Of a stretch of DNA of 64,000 nt, positions 34,087 to 45,299 are shown in pieces. The translations under genes and the position numbers were made by a program. The notes under the pieces are model-generated. The model was not told where the DNA came from, made no database searches, and saw only the letters and a program-made list of their open reading frames with translations. The stretch is from contig WELA01007670.1 of NCBI GenBank assembly GCA_009602735.1, positions 210,692 through 274,691 of the forward strand. The letters run 5' to 3'. The DNA is from Mesotaenium endlicherianum. Taxonomy: Eukaryota; Streptophyta; Zygnematophyceae; Zygnematales; Mesotaeniaceae. Within the stretch, counting starts at the first letter, position 1, and the number at the start of each line of letters is the position of its first letter.

Positions 34087-34680
34087 TCGATCTGCCACCG
34101 TAAGTCTTTCAGACGGACTCCATCCTGGACATTTGCACACAGTGTGAAGGACCAAAGCACAGATCAGATAAATATCAGCAGTTCACAATACTGCAGCAAT
34201 CTAGAGGAGCGCAGCATGTGGCCGATTATTAGTACACAATAACTTAGAGGGGGAGCGCGGCTGCTGGAAGGTAAAGGCTCCTGATGAGGAGCACGGCCAC
34301 TGGCAGACCACTGACTGAGCACTGGTGTAACAACCGTGAATCACAGCTGCAAACGTTGGAAAAGAGCAAATACTGACAGATTGATTATGCAGGAGTCTGA
34401 AGAATGTACATGGGAATAATAGTGGGTGAAGGTGAGAGCAATGCTCACATTGGCAGCTCGCCTATCGCTGGGGAAGCTCCCTACACTCTGAGATTGGTTT
34501 AGTGGAGATCGTCGATATCCGGACGAAACGAAAGCGGAGAAGTACCTAATCTCCACTTTTAAGGGATCAGAGGAGTGTTCAGAAGTGGTACTGGAGATCA
34601 ACACTTCAATGGACCCCCCCGTATTTCAGCCTCGCTCCTCGGAGCGTAGATTCATCTCTCCGTTGAGCGGCGCAGTGATT
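34087..34680. other. Host DNA between elements E and G; no further exon seen
   Basis: The first 20-odd bases continue the host exon described at 27876-27928, with a possible acceptor next to them. The rest has no convincing coding frame on either strand. Confidence 0.4.
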
Positions 34681-35040
34681 TGTTGAAAATCTTCATCTGT
34701 CATTGCTTACTTGTTCTATAGCAAGACAAATACTTCACTTGCAGCTCATACACAACACATATAAGCATGCACACGACACCAAGAGGAGCACTCTCTTTCT
34801 CGGGGCTCAACTCTTTCTTACTCAAGTGTATCCCTGACAAGTTTCTCTGCCCTTCTATATTCACATTTGCGGCTGCTAACCTACCTCAAACTAATCAACA
34901 GTCCTAGTCATCAGAAGCCCTACACATCGACACTCTCAACCAACATTAGCTGGACTCGACCGACCACACACTTAAGTCAACTTCCACACATGTGAACGCA
35001 CATGCTAAGCAATTAGAGCTAGGACTGCTTATTTTCTACA
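34681..35040 (-). repeat. Element G LTR, left copy (3' LTR)
   Basis: Pairs with 39538-39897, about 98.6% alike by eye. A weak TATA-like motif lies near 34853-34862. Confidence 0.93.
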
Positions 35041-35058
35041 CTCCCTCTTAGTTCTAAT

Positions 35059-38000
35059 CTATTTGCTCACTATCTCTTTTAGTCCTAGCATCTTAGCACA
35101 CCATTGGTGCTTTACTCTAGGAACAGCCTTTGTCAAGGCATCAGTTCTAACAAACTTGAACTCTACACTACCATCGAGCACACACTCCCTGCACTTATGA
35201 TATTGAATATCTATATGTTTACTCCTAGCATGCTCAACAAGGTTCTTTCCTAATGCAATGCAGCTCTGACTATCACTCAAAATAATAGTGGACCTCTTCT
35301 GCTCATAGCCCAGATCCTCCAGAAGTCTTCTCAGCCACAGTGCCTCTCTCACTGCCTGTGAGGCTGCCATATACTCTGCCTCCATGGACGACAAGGCCAC
35401 CACCTTTTGTCTCTTGCTCTTCCTGGTCGCAACACCCTTAGCCAGAGAGAATGAATAACCTGTTGTAGACTTCCGAGTGTCTATGTCTCCTCCCCAGTCA
35501 GCATCACTGCACCCTTCTAGCCTCACAATATCACTTCCTCCAAGGTGCAACCACAGGTTTGGTGTCCCCTTGAGATATCTCAGGATCCTCTTCATAGCCT
35601 CCCAGTGTGCAGGGCCTGGATTGTCCATGAACTGACTCACTATCCCGACTGTGTTAGCAATATTAGGACAAGTGCACACCATCAGATACATGATACTACC
35701 TGCAACCTTCCTCATGGGCACCTGAGACATTATCTCCCACTCATGCTCATCCTTAGCACACATACTCGAGCTCAGCTTGTGCTTAGGATCAAGGGGCACA
35801 CTGACAGGCTTACAGCCCATCATATCAGACCTCTCCAGCACTGTCTGCAAGTAGGCTGGCTGACCCAGCATTACAATCCTCTTGGCTCTATCTCTCTTCA
35901 CCTGAATGCCAAGCAAGAACTGTACCTCTCCCAAGTCCTTCATATCGAAGGCATGACTCAGGGCATCTGTCACCTTCTGCACCTTCACCATCTTCTTGCC
36001 AACGAGCAGCAGGTCATCGACATATAGTACCAGCATCACCCTGTCATCACCTGCTCCCTTCATATACAAACTGCTGTCAGCATTGGACTTCACAAATCCC
36101 TCACCATGAAGAAAGGAGTCCATCTTCTGGTTCCACATTCTTGGAGACTACTTCAGTCCATACAGGGACTTCTTCAGCTTGCACACCTTCTTCGGGAACT
36201 TCTCAACAATGAATCCCTCTGGCTGCTCCATGTAGACCTCCTCCTCCAGCTCTCCATACAGAAATGCAGTCTCCACGTCCATGTGATGCATCTCCATATC
36301 CTCCACTGCAGCAATCTGCGCCACAACTCTCACTGTGGCAATCTTGGCAACTGGTGCAAAAGTCTCATGATAGTCTTCTCCCTCTGTCTGGGAGTAGCCC
36401 TTTGCCACAAACCGCGCCTTGTATCTGTCCATTGATCCATCTGCCTTCCTCTTCTTCCTGTAGATCCACCTGCCTCCCACAACCTTCTTACCAGGTGGCA
36501 ACTCTGCCAGGTCCCATGTCTCATTCTTTGCCAGTGACTCCATCTCTTCCTCAGAAGCCTTTCTCCACTTAGCTGCTTCCTCTGTTTGCATAGCAGCCTC
36601 AAAGATCTTGGGCTCTGAGTCATCTACCATGTAGACCACCTCACTCTCTACAGCATCCTCCTCAGCCATTGACTCAGCCACACTTACATCCTCATCAAAG
36701 CCAAATCTAGCAGGTGGCACACTCTCTCTTCTTGAGTGTTTAGATGAGCCATGGCTCTCTCCACTAGTGGACGCTTCTCCTTTTGCTGGTGATCTGGAGC
36801 TCCTCTCAGCTCCCTTTGTTGCTTCTGGCCCCCTGCCTGCCAATCTCCTTGATCCTCTCTCCTCTGGTGCTGTCGCTCCCTGAGGTCGTGGACCTGTTCT
36901 CTTCCTCTCCTGTGCTGCTCCCTCTCAGGGTCTAGGTCCTGTTCTCTCCCCAATGAACTCCACCTCGTCCTTAGAATCAGAGGCTGCTCCCTCTTGCTCA
37001 TCACTTCTTGATTCAGGCTCCTCCCGAGCTTCAATGCCTGGTTGCGGCATCTCTGGCAGTGCCTGAGCTCCAGCAGCAGGGGCAGCTCTTGCAGCAGCTT
37101 GAAGCCGAGTCTCAACTCTGCTCTGCTCTTCTCCCTCTGGTACAAACTCTTCATAGAGACTAGAGCTCCCAGGGTCTAGCACCTTCTCGTTGAAGATCAC
37201 ATCTTTGCTCACGATCACTTCTCCTGTTCTCACTCTCACCAGCCTGTACCCTTTGCTGTTGGTGTCATAGCCCACGAGTACACACCTCTCAGACTTGGGT
37301 TGCAGCTTGTGCCTCTTGTACAAGGGAATATGGGACCACACCTCTGTCCCGAAGACTCTCAACTCTTGCACAGAGAGTTTCTTCCCACTCCAGACCTCCT
37401 CAGGAATCCTTCCATCAATAGCAGCCGATGGCAGCCTGTTACTCACATAAGCAGCAGTGCTTACAGCTTTCGCCCACAAGCTCACGTTCTGACCAGACGC
37501 AAAGATCATCGCTCTTGCAGCCTCCACAAGAGTCATGTTCTTCCTCTCAGCAACTCCATTCTGCTGAGGAGAGTAAGTGATAGTGAGCTCATGCTTGATT
37601 CCTTCGTCCCTCAGAAACTTGTCAAAGTAGCCGTTGACATACTCAGACCCATTATCAGTCTTCAGGGTCTTGATCTTCTTTTCCAACTGCTTCTCCACGG
37701 ATGCCTTGTACTTCAAGAACTTTTCATACGCCTGATCCTTGGTTCTCATGAAATACACCTCAGTCTTCCTGGAGTAGTCATCTGTGAAGGTGATGTAATA
37801 CAAGTTTCTTGACGATTTGGCTGTCACACTAGCAAGTCCCCACACATCTGAGTGCACCAACTCCAGCAGCTCACTAGACCTTGAAGCTTCTCCCTTTGGG
37901 AATGCCTTCTTGGCCTGCTTCCCCATCTGACATCCCCTGCAGAATTCTCAACTCTGCCCTGTAAAGTCTGGCAGCCCTCTCTCCTTGTCTTGCGCAATCT

Positions 38001-39540
38001 GCTTCAATCTCTGCACACTCACATGTCCCAGCCTCTGGTGCCACAGGTTGATGTCACTCTCCAGCTTGGCACCTCCGTGTGCACCAAGTGCAAACTCAAC
38101 CTGAAGAACCTGGTCCATTACATATAGAGCAATCTCAATTTGGCATTGGATTTTGAACAAGCTGCCTTGAACACTTGACTTCACAGCCTTCATTATCACA
38201 TCACCGTCCGAGTCCATAACTCGACACTCACTTCCTTCAAACACCACTGTGTTTCCAAGGGCTGTGGTCTTTGGCACTGAAAACAGATTCTTCACTAGTC
38301 CCGGATAGTTAAGCACATCCTGCACTTGTGCCTCCTATTGCCTAGCTGTGTCATGACTACCACCTTTCCAGTTCCAATCCCTTGCAGCAGCATGCCATCA
38401 CCAACTCTGACTGGCACTGGACTGCAGGACTTGTAGTCAAGCATGATCTCTCTCCTGGGAGTGGCATGTCTTGAAGCTCCTGAGTCAACAAACCAGGCAT
38501 CCTCATCCTGCTCGCTGCACACCAGTGACTCCTCTATAGTAACAGCATTGGCATTTTCTTCAGCATCGTGAAGGGAAGTACCTTCTCTCTTCTGGCTGCA
38601 ATCCTTGGCCAGATGTCCCTTCTTGTTGCACGCGAAGCACACTGCATCCTCGCAGCTTGGTGCAGAATGTCCTGTCTTCCCACAAATGAAGCATCTCCCT
38701 TTCTTGCTTCCACCTCCTCTGCCTTGATAGCCTCCTCTATGAGATCCTGACCTCCTTTCTCCCCATCCTTCTCCTTGCCGACTGGAACTGGCCACGCTAA
38801 GCTCTTCCATCTGCTCCACTAGCTGATTGCCCACCAGACGAAACTTCCTGTCTCCAAACATGAGTAGAGCCTGTTCAGTGGATGAGCTTGCCCTTTCTTT
38901 GGTCTCTAACTGAACCTCCTTAATGAGAAACTTGGATTCAATGTTCTCCATGGTGAGTTCAGCAGTTGTCAGCACTGACAGGGAGTCTCTAAAGGTCTCA
39001 AACTTTGAATCCAATCCATTTAGAGCTTGAATCACCTGATCTTCTTGATTCACCTCGGCATCCAAGGCTTTTAATTCCTCACACACTTCTCTGATGCGGG
39101 AGAAGTAAGACTGCACGCTCTCTCCCTCTTCTGGCTTCAACAGAGCAAACTTCCTCTTAAAGGTGCCTCTGTTAGCAACACTATACTGCTGGTGCACGTT
39201 CTTCAACGACTCCCACATCGCTGTGCTGGTCTCTGAATTCAGCACTCTCATGTAGGTTTCCTGACCCAAGCTCTTTGTAAGCAGATCAAATGCATGTGCC
39301 TCCCTCTTTCGCCATGCAACTCTAGCTGCTCCATTCGCAACATACGCTTCTCTGGTTGCTGCATCAGCATTTGCAGCGGGCACTTGGAGTGGATCTGGGA
39401 TCTTTTTATTTCCGAGCACTATCTCCTTGAGATCATGTCTGGCTAACTGTGCACACACTCTTCGCGACCACACAAGATACTCAGTGCCCTTCCCATCAAA
39501 GTGCGGGAGCCGAGAGTTAGAACCTGCTCCGATACCATGT
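35059..39540 (-). pseudogene. Element G gag-pol
   Basis: Gag of the UBN2 type (YLVWSRRVCAQLARHDLKEI, about 39.0-39.5 kb) with two zinc knuckles (CFICGKTGHSAPSC and CFACNKKGHLAKDC). Then protease WFVDSGASRHAT (about 38.5 kb), the GAG-pre-integrase part (LWHQRLGHVS), integrase (LVHSDVWG, TFTDDYSRKTEVYF, QNGVAERKN; about 37.3-37.9 kb), RT (ARFVAKGYSQTEGEDYHETF, LVLYVDDLLLVGK; about 35.9-36.5 kb) and RNase H with EAEYMAASQAVREALWLRRL (about 35.1-35.5 kb). All parts of a copia polyprotein are present. Fossil with about four breaks. Confidence 0.9.
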
Positions 39541-39897
39541 TGAAAATCTTCATCTGTCATTGCTTACTTGTTCTATAGCAAGACAAATACTTCACTTGCA
39601 GCTCATAAACAACACATATAAGCATGCACACGACACCAAGAGGAGCACTCTCTTTCTCGGGGCTCAACTCTTTCTTACTCAAGTGTATCCCTGACAAGTT
39701 TCTCTGCCCTTCTATATTCACATTTGCGGCTGCTAACCTACCTCGAACTAATCGACAGTCCTAGTCATCAGAAGCCCGACACATCGACACTCTCAACCAA
39801 CATTAGCTGGACTCGACCGACCACACACTTCAGTCAACTTCCACACATGTGAACGCACATGCTAAGCAATTAGAGCTAGGACTGCTTATTTTCTACA
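39538..39897 (-). repeat. Element G LTR, right copy (5' LTR)
   Basis: Pairs with 34681-35040; followed by the tgatt target-site copy. Confidence 0.93.
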
Positions 39898-39902
39898 TGA
39901 TT

Positions 39903-40519
39903 ACTACGCTTATCTACTGGAGAATGTACTTTGTTTTGAGTCAAGGATGGATTCTCCGCAGCTCAGCAGTGATTAGCAGAGGAGCAAAGATTATCGGTGC
40001 ACGTTGCTAGCGGTAATAGGTACAGATGGGGAGATCCAAGTCCACACTGGAGCGCTTCAAGCGAGCATCGGTCAGTGTAACACTTCCATTTGTGTGATTT
40101 CTATTGTGCCGCGTCATTTTCATGTTGCATAGATGCGAGCAAAATACGACCGACAATTGCAAAGCGTTTTTACAGGATAAATCACCTATATTTAAAACTT
40201 GACAAATGTGTCCGATGCACAGGGAGCCACACGGCATCCAACCAGCTTAACAGCTGCTCTTATGCGACGCTCTGTTCACACTTAAATAAATTACACACCA
40301 AGCTAGTGTCATTACGCTGCCTACCACACTGCACGTGCCTTGTCCATTACACGTGCCATGCTCCCTATGGTACATGTCCTGCCAGGCAAGCCTCCAATTC
40401 CTTATATGCGTGGCCTCTTGAATGACCTCTTCTGCCCTCGTAGTACTTGCCATTAAATTCTAAATTGGGGCATTTACCTCCCTCTTCACCAGGCCTGTGC
40501 ACAGCACAAAGTCACAATT
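39903..40519. other. Host DNA, no gene seen
   Basis: No frame with coding character beyond short chance frames. Ends at the probable last exon of the minus-strand gene to the right. Confidence 0.35.
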
Positions 40520-40773
40520 TTAGAGAGCCTCCTGAACATCTTTTACAACTGTAGCAATGCACCATTCATAGCCAAGAATAGCTGGCCATACTTGGGCATG
40601 TTCACGTGCCTTGCCCGCTTTGTGCCTAACATGCAGCCTCCCCTGCTGTGAGGCAGTGTCGATGTTGCGCCAGAAGCCCTCTTCCCGCAGCTCCATTCCA
40701 TTGAGGCATCTCATGCTGCCCACTGCTCTGTGTTGCCGGGCGTGTCCCTGCACAGCATTGCGCAAATGCAGCC
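40520..40773 (-). CDS. Probable last exon of a minus-strand host gene
   Basis: Acceptor TTTCTCCTCTAAAG, then LHLRNAVQGHARQHRAVGSM, GMELREEGFWRNIDTASQQG and YEWCIATVVKDVQEAL to TAA. No domain recognised. Mini-exons lie immediately upstream. Confidence 0.42.
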
Positions 40774-40850
40774 CTTTAGAGGAGAAACACCAAGGCCCCC
40801 TAGCACATTTAAAGAGCTTACCATTGTATGCGGGGGTGACATGTGCTCAC

Positions 40851-40892
40851 CTCTTGCGGGTGGAGATGGTGACAGGAGGGCTCTTCTCGTGT
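40851..40892 (-). CDS. Mini-exon 3 (42 bp)
   Basis: Acceptor GGCGTGCAG and donor GTGAGC. Encodes about CRHEKSPPVTISTRKR in one frame. Clearly related to 40986-41024. Confidence 0.4.
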
Positions 40893-40985
40893 CTGCACGC
40901 CAGGACATGTACCCCCTCATGTTAGTTCTGTCTCTCGTGGGGTACAGCCTACTTACCTGTATATGTGGGAGTGACGTGTGCCTAC

Positions 40986-41024
40986 CTCTTGGTGGTGAAG
41001 ACGGTAAGAGGAGTGTCCTTGTGC
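40986..41024 (-). CDS. Mini-exon 2 (39 bp)
   Basis: Acceptor GGCGTGCAG and donor GTAGGC. Encodes about CRHKDTPLTVFTTKR in the same frame as mini-exon 3. Flanking intron bases are also similar. Confidence 0.4.
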
Positions 41025-41125
41025 CTGCACGCCATGATTTGTACCAAACATGTCAGCTCCATCCGTGCAGGGGTATTTGGCTACTTCATTGAGTGCTTAC
41101 ATAAAATTGAACCTCACCCACTCAC

Positions 41126-41173
41126 CTTTGGGACGAGGAGAGGCCACGCTTAGCGGCACTGTCCTTGCACGCC
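41126..41173 (-). CDS. Mini-exon 1 (48 bp)
   Basis: Acceptor TATTGGGCAG, donor AAAG|GTGAGT. Encodes basic residues (CKDSAAKRGLSSSQ). More diverged than the other two but of the same type. Confidence 0.33.
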
Positions 41174-41648
41174 CTGCCCAATACAACTCCAAAGTTAGAG
41201 TCGCCGGCAGCACACCGATGTATGATGACAAATGTGAAAGTGAGAGTCAGGTATTACCATTTGGAAGAGGCAGAGGAGTGCATATTGCCTGACGGCCTGT
41301 CCATAATTCACGCAAACCCTTGTTGTTATCAGCCCGCATCTAAGGCACACATGATTGCAGAGCCCACAAATGCACTTTGACACCTCGCATAATTCTATGA
41401 GCTGTGCGCACCTTGACGCAAGGCGGGTGCAGGCCTCGAACTTGGACCCGCACCAGGCCCCTCGTTCCCGTCCCCGTCCTCGCCGTCCGTGGTACCGCCG
41501 CCAGAGTACATGCATATCGCCCTCCTCTCGCGGTTGGGTGATATACTCTTTTTGTATATCCGCAGGCAAAGTGGCCACGACATGGACAAGATGAGAGGGC
41601 CCGGCCACCATGGCACACGTTTCAGAAGGTGTGACAGACTTCACGCAC

Positions 41649-41956
41649 CTTCTCGGTAGCCCAATCTATCCCGCGTATCATGCTCTTCAGCAGCACCGGC
41701 TCTACAGGCAACGCTGTGCCGTTGCGGAAGTAGACAGCGGACCAGGGTAAGCGCTTCGGGCACATGTAATTGGCCACCCTCAGGGTGGATTCCCATTCCA
41801 GATTGACTTTTTTGACGGCTGTGTATTGCAGTGGCCTCTCCTCATTCTCAAGCCACTTTGTCAGCACATCCACAATCGCCTTCTTGGAGTCCCCTCTCGT
41901 CTGGCGGTATTTGCCTTCGGTTGCTGCATTCCCAAAACGCCGTCCCATCAATACCG
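41649..41956 (-). CDS. Host-like exon, unrecognised
   Basis: Between acceptor GATCAGGGATGCAG and donor GAGAAG|GTGCGTG. Reads MGRRFGNAATEGKYRQTRGD, KKAIVDVLTKWLENEERPLQ, LEWESTLRVANYMCPKRLPW and VEPVLLKSMIRGIDWATEK. Strong protein character, no family recognised. The join to the next exon upstream is one base out of phase, so one boundary is not right or an indel is present. Confidence 0.5.
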
Positions 41957-42015
41957 CTGCATCCCTGATCCAACATGCGCTGCACCACACACTCCATTGG
42001 GCTTCAGCCTCTCAC

Positions 42016-42375
42016 CTTCAGTATGGATGTCATGAGTTTCTTTCCAGCGACGGCGTCTTCCCCTGTGAGCAGCATCCATTTGTCCCAAGTATCATGGAAG
42101 AATACATCCTCTTTCAGCCTGTCCCACTCATTTAGGATGTCACTCGCAAGTTTGTGGCTTAGCGTGCGCATCGTCTCCATGACAAATTTGCCGTGCTGGT
42201 ATTGCTCATCCCCCCTGATGGCCAGTTCAAAATCTATAGAGAGCAGCTTTTGTGCAGCTATCTGCTTGGCCACTGCTGCTTCCTGCCATTTTGCCAAGCA
42301 CTTGTGAGCTACACACGACAGATGTACGCACATTCTCTCACGGAACGTGCGAGTGGATCTCAGCATCATCATTTT
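42016..42375 (-). CDS. Host-like exon, helical, unrecognised
   Basis: Reads MMMLRSTRTFRERMCVHLSC, LAKWQEAAVAKQIAAQKLLS, GKFVMETMRTLSHKLASDIL and DKWMLLTGEDAVAGKKLMTS to a donor (CTGAAG|GTGAGA). Mostly helical. Only 23 bases separate it from the donor at 42398, too few for an intron, so the true upstream boundary is unclear. Confidence 0.48.
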
Positions 42376-42398
42376 CTAAGCGAAATGGGCTTGCTCAC

Positions 42399-43290
42399 CT
42401 GAATTAGTTCATCTCCCTCTTTAATTCTTGGGGGAGGATTCGGCCAGCCAAACGCTGCTGCTGTGCCAACTCCGCCTAAAATTTGTGACACCACGTTCAG
42501 GATCTCAGATACTCTCTGCTTCGTATTCGCCACCTCGCAATGAACTTCTTCCAGCTTTGCCTTCATTGCATGCATTTGCATGTGCACCTCGCCTAACGTG
42601 CATATGATTTTCTGTGTGTGAGAGCTGAAAGAACGGCCCATCTTCCGAGGCATCCCCTTCACGACCATCATGACCGCAGAAAATGTGGCCACGCGTCCGG
42701 CCTATATCTGTGACGGAGTGATTTGCATACCCTTCCCCTCTACGGGCACCTCAGTAGGTGACCCTCCAGTGGCCTGCCTCCTCACCGCCACCTCCCCCGT
42801 GCCCGCCTCCCTCTCGGAGCTTTCATCTGGGCTATCGGCCTCGTTTAGCCTCAAGTACTTCTTTGTTGGAGCTCCAATTGCTTCTCCACTCTACAAACTC
42901 GCTTTTGAATTTTCATCGTCTCCCTTCCAGGCATCGGCGCACTCCTCATTGCCCACCTTGTGTTCATGCTCGCTTACCACGTTTGTGTCGTTGCCTGCAT
43001 CGTCATCACCTTCTCCGCCACTTCTATAGGTGTCCATGGAATCCTCATAGCTGTACTTCGTATTCGGGTTTGACCCAACATCGACATCGCCAGGCGTCTT
43101 CTCTCCCCCACCCGGGAGTGTGATTCCGTGTGCTTCCTGCTCTTGTCCGCCGTCTTTATCTGCTGTCACCTCCTCACTCTCCCCCAGGCCGGCTGCTTAT
43201 CTCACAGTTCCACTCCTGTTCGTTGCCACCTCCACACCATCTGTTTCGTCTTCTCGTGCACCCTCTCCTTGTCCATCGCCTGTGGCTTCT
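42399..43290 (-). CDS. Host-like exon: acidic low-complexity region then coiled coil
   Basis: One minus-strand frame of about 300 codons: an acidic Gly/Glu/Asp-rich part (TADKDGGQEQEAHGITLPGG, DTYRSGGEGDDDAGNDTNVV, NEADSPDESSEREAGTGEVA), then MVVKGMPRKMGRSFSSHTQK and a coiled coil (MQMHAMKAKLEEVHCEVANT, NTKQRVSEILNVVSQIL), ending at a GTGAGC donor. The frame is interrupted by three in-frame stops (TAA, TAG, TAG). Either a decayed copy or small introns. No family recognised. Confidence 0.42.
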
Positions 43291-43299
43291 GTGCCTCCC

Positions 43300-44466
43300 C
43301 CTTTTGAATTATCGACGTCACAAATGCGGCTCCGTCTGCCTCTCCCTGCAGTCGTTTACATACTCATGTTGCCTCCTTGGCCTTGCACTCCGCACTCGGC
43401 GCCTTTTCGGGCTCTTGTGGACGTCTGAGGGCCGGACCCTTTCAGTACACTGCTACCCTGCATATCCCTCGTTCCGGGAGGTGTGGATTTGGACATTTGA
43501 GGTGCCATGGCCGTTGCACTACCTCTCAATTCTCCTCTTCCTCATCTAGTATGCAAAGATTAGGGCATCCGTCTTTGCGAGGTCGACACCTCCAACGACG
43601 TACCCGGCTTACTCCGTACCGTTTTTGTGTCACCGTGTGCTCATTGCAGGATTGACCAAGTGCCCATTTTGGGGCGCCAGCGCTGCTGTTAACAGTGTGC
43701 GACGCTGCGTTGGATTTCAAACTTTCCATGTCCTTCGTCAGGTCGGTGACGGCAGGTCTTGTCCCGTGTGGAATGCAGCTTCACGACACGTGTTCGTTCC
43801 CGGCTTATTGTCACACTAAAGTTCACACGAAAGTTCACACAATGTGTGATACACATTTTCGGGCTCTTTTGACTACATTTAGCCAGTGAGAGGAGTGAGA
43901 TTTACTCCTACTGGCGCACCTCTCATTTTCCGCGTCACGGGTACAAGTAGACATTATCATATGCAAGTACTCATTCGAGCAGATTCATCTTCACGCCGTT
44001 CATGTTGTCTACTATCTTCGAACAGCAATTGAGACCAAAGGCATATCTTGTATGCCTCCACATTTATTTAGGCTTACAAGTTGTTGCAGGTCGCAACATG
44101 GAGCATATATAGTGAGGATCCTAAGTTACTAGTGTAATGTGTACATCACAAGCATCTTCATACTAGGTACATTGTGCAGCAGCTTTTCATAATGTATATC
44201 CACTTGAGATTCAGCTAACAACAACTGCATCTGCAATGCACTTTGAAAGACAAACAAAACAAGTTTCTTCATTACACAATTATCTTCACGATTCAGAGTG
44301 ACATGGACTCTCCATCCACCTATCGTTCATCAGTCTCTGAAGACCAAGTTTATGTATTTTCTTAGCTCCAAGAGGATCATGTTGGTTACTCTTTCAAGAA
44401 ATCATTGAATCACAAAGTATATCCTTGTAGTTCCAACGACACTCATTTACACAAAATGCGAGCTTC
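43300..44466. other. Host DNA, no gene seen
   Basis: The first part is C/T-rich, probably the antisense view of more low-complexity coding sequence. From about 43.9 kb to element F it is AT-rich with nothing recognisable. Confidence 0.35.
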
Positions 44467-44471
44467 ACTAT

Positions 44472-45202
44472 TAAAATGAATCGACTTACCAAGTAGGCGA
44501 TTATCAATTAATAAAGATCTTTATATCAGCAAGTAATCTTTATGGTATTTTCCGTTAACTGGTTAAACGTCAAAAGGACAACACACTAGCAGTGAATAAA
44601 ACTCGTAATGCGAGTAAACTAGCATCAGTAATGCTATCAGTAAACTCATACATAAGCAAGGTTAGAAGACAGTGCGTATCAATGGCTTCTCGCCCTGGAT
44701 TCAGATCTCTCTCAGTAAGCTGTATAAGAGAGTTGGTCTCGTTTCCGAATGCCGAACTCGAGAGCAATGCCTAGCATATGTACATGGAATGAGTTTACTG
44801 TTCAACGGCCAGTGCGATGGCACCACCTACCCGGGAGTTAACCACGTTGGTAGGACCTCGGTTAACCAAATCCACCGCCATCTCCCATCATTCCGAATCG
44901 CCATCCATCGTGGGGATGTCATCTGGCCATTCATCTAACATATCACACTTAGATGCATATCGAGGCAATTCGCTGCTACCGAGTACGGAAGTCAGCTGGC
45001 TGTCAAAGAATGTGGCTGTCAAAGAATGTGTCAGCAAGCTGACTTAAGTTGACTTCAGCCTGCTGCTTCCGGCTCAGTCATTAACTTGATATTAAATATG
45101 AAGTCTTGCAGCCTAATTATTAACTAGAGTTCAACAGGCTGAACTTTTTTAACGATTGCATTTAAAAGAACATTATATCTACTAATATACTGATTCATTA
45201 CA
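44472..45202 (-). repeat. Element F LTR, left copy (3' LTR)
   Basis: Pairs with 52668-53387 and, inverted, with the LTRs of element C. Holds a short tandem duplication (GGCTGTCAAAGAATGTG twice) near 44997-45035 that the other LTRs lack. Confidence 0.88.
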
Positions 45203-45299
45203 ATCCCTCCAACTCAACTTGTGGTCGCCTCGACAACATTAAACTGCAGAAATCTTAAAAAAGGGACTTGAACCTGACCAGCCTCCCCCACTGACTGCC

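Larger units (their letters stand above)
34681..39897 (-). mobile_element. Element G: Ty1/copia LTR retrotransposon, young, lightly broken
   Basis: Two 360-bp LTRs (in element sense TGTAGAA...TTTTCAACA) differ at about five sites. The target-site duplication tgatt lies at 34676-34680 and 39898-39902. The primer site left of 39538 reads TGGTATCGGAGCAGG (initiator-Met tRNA). A polypurine tract AAGAGGGAG lies right of 35040. Parts run gag, protease, integrase, RT, RNase H, the copia order. It has about four breaks. The youngest-looking element in the window. Confidence 0.94.

Noticed and set aside
11759-43290. Reassigned stop codon (TAG or TAA read as Gln, as in some green algae)
   Set aside because: In-frame stops of all three kinds occur, and intact frames in the window also end at TAG and TAA, so ordinary decay or introns explain them better.
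42670-43550. Plus-strand Ser/Pro-rich frames
   Set aside because: They are the antisense shadow of the acidic minus-strand exon.
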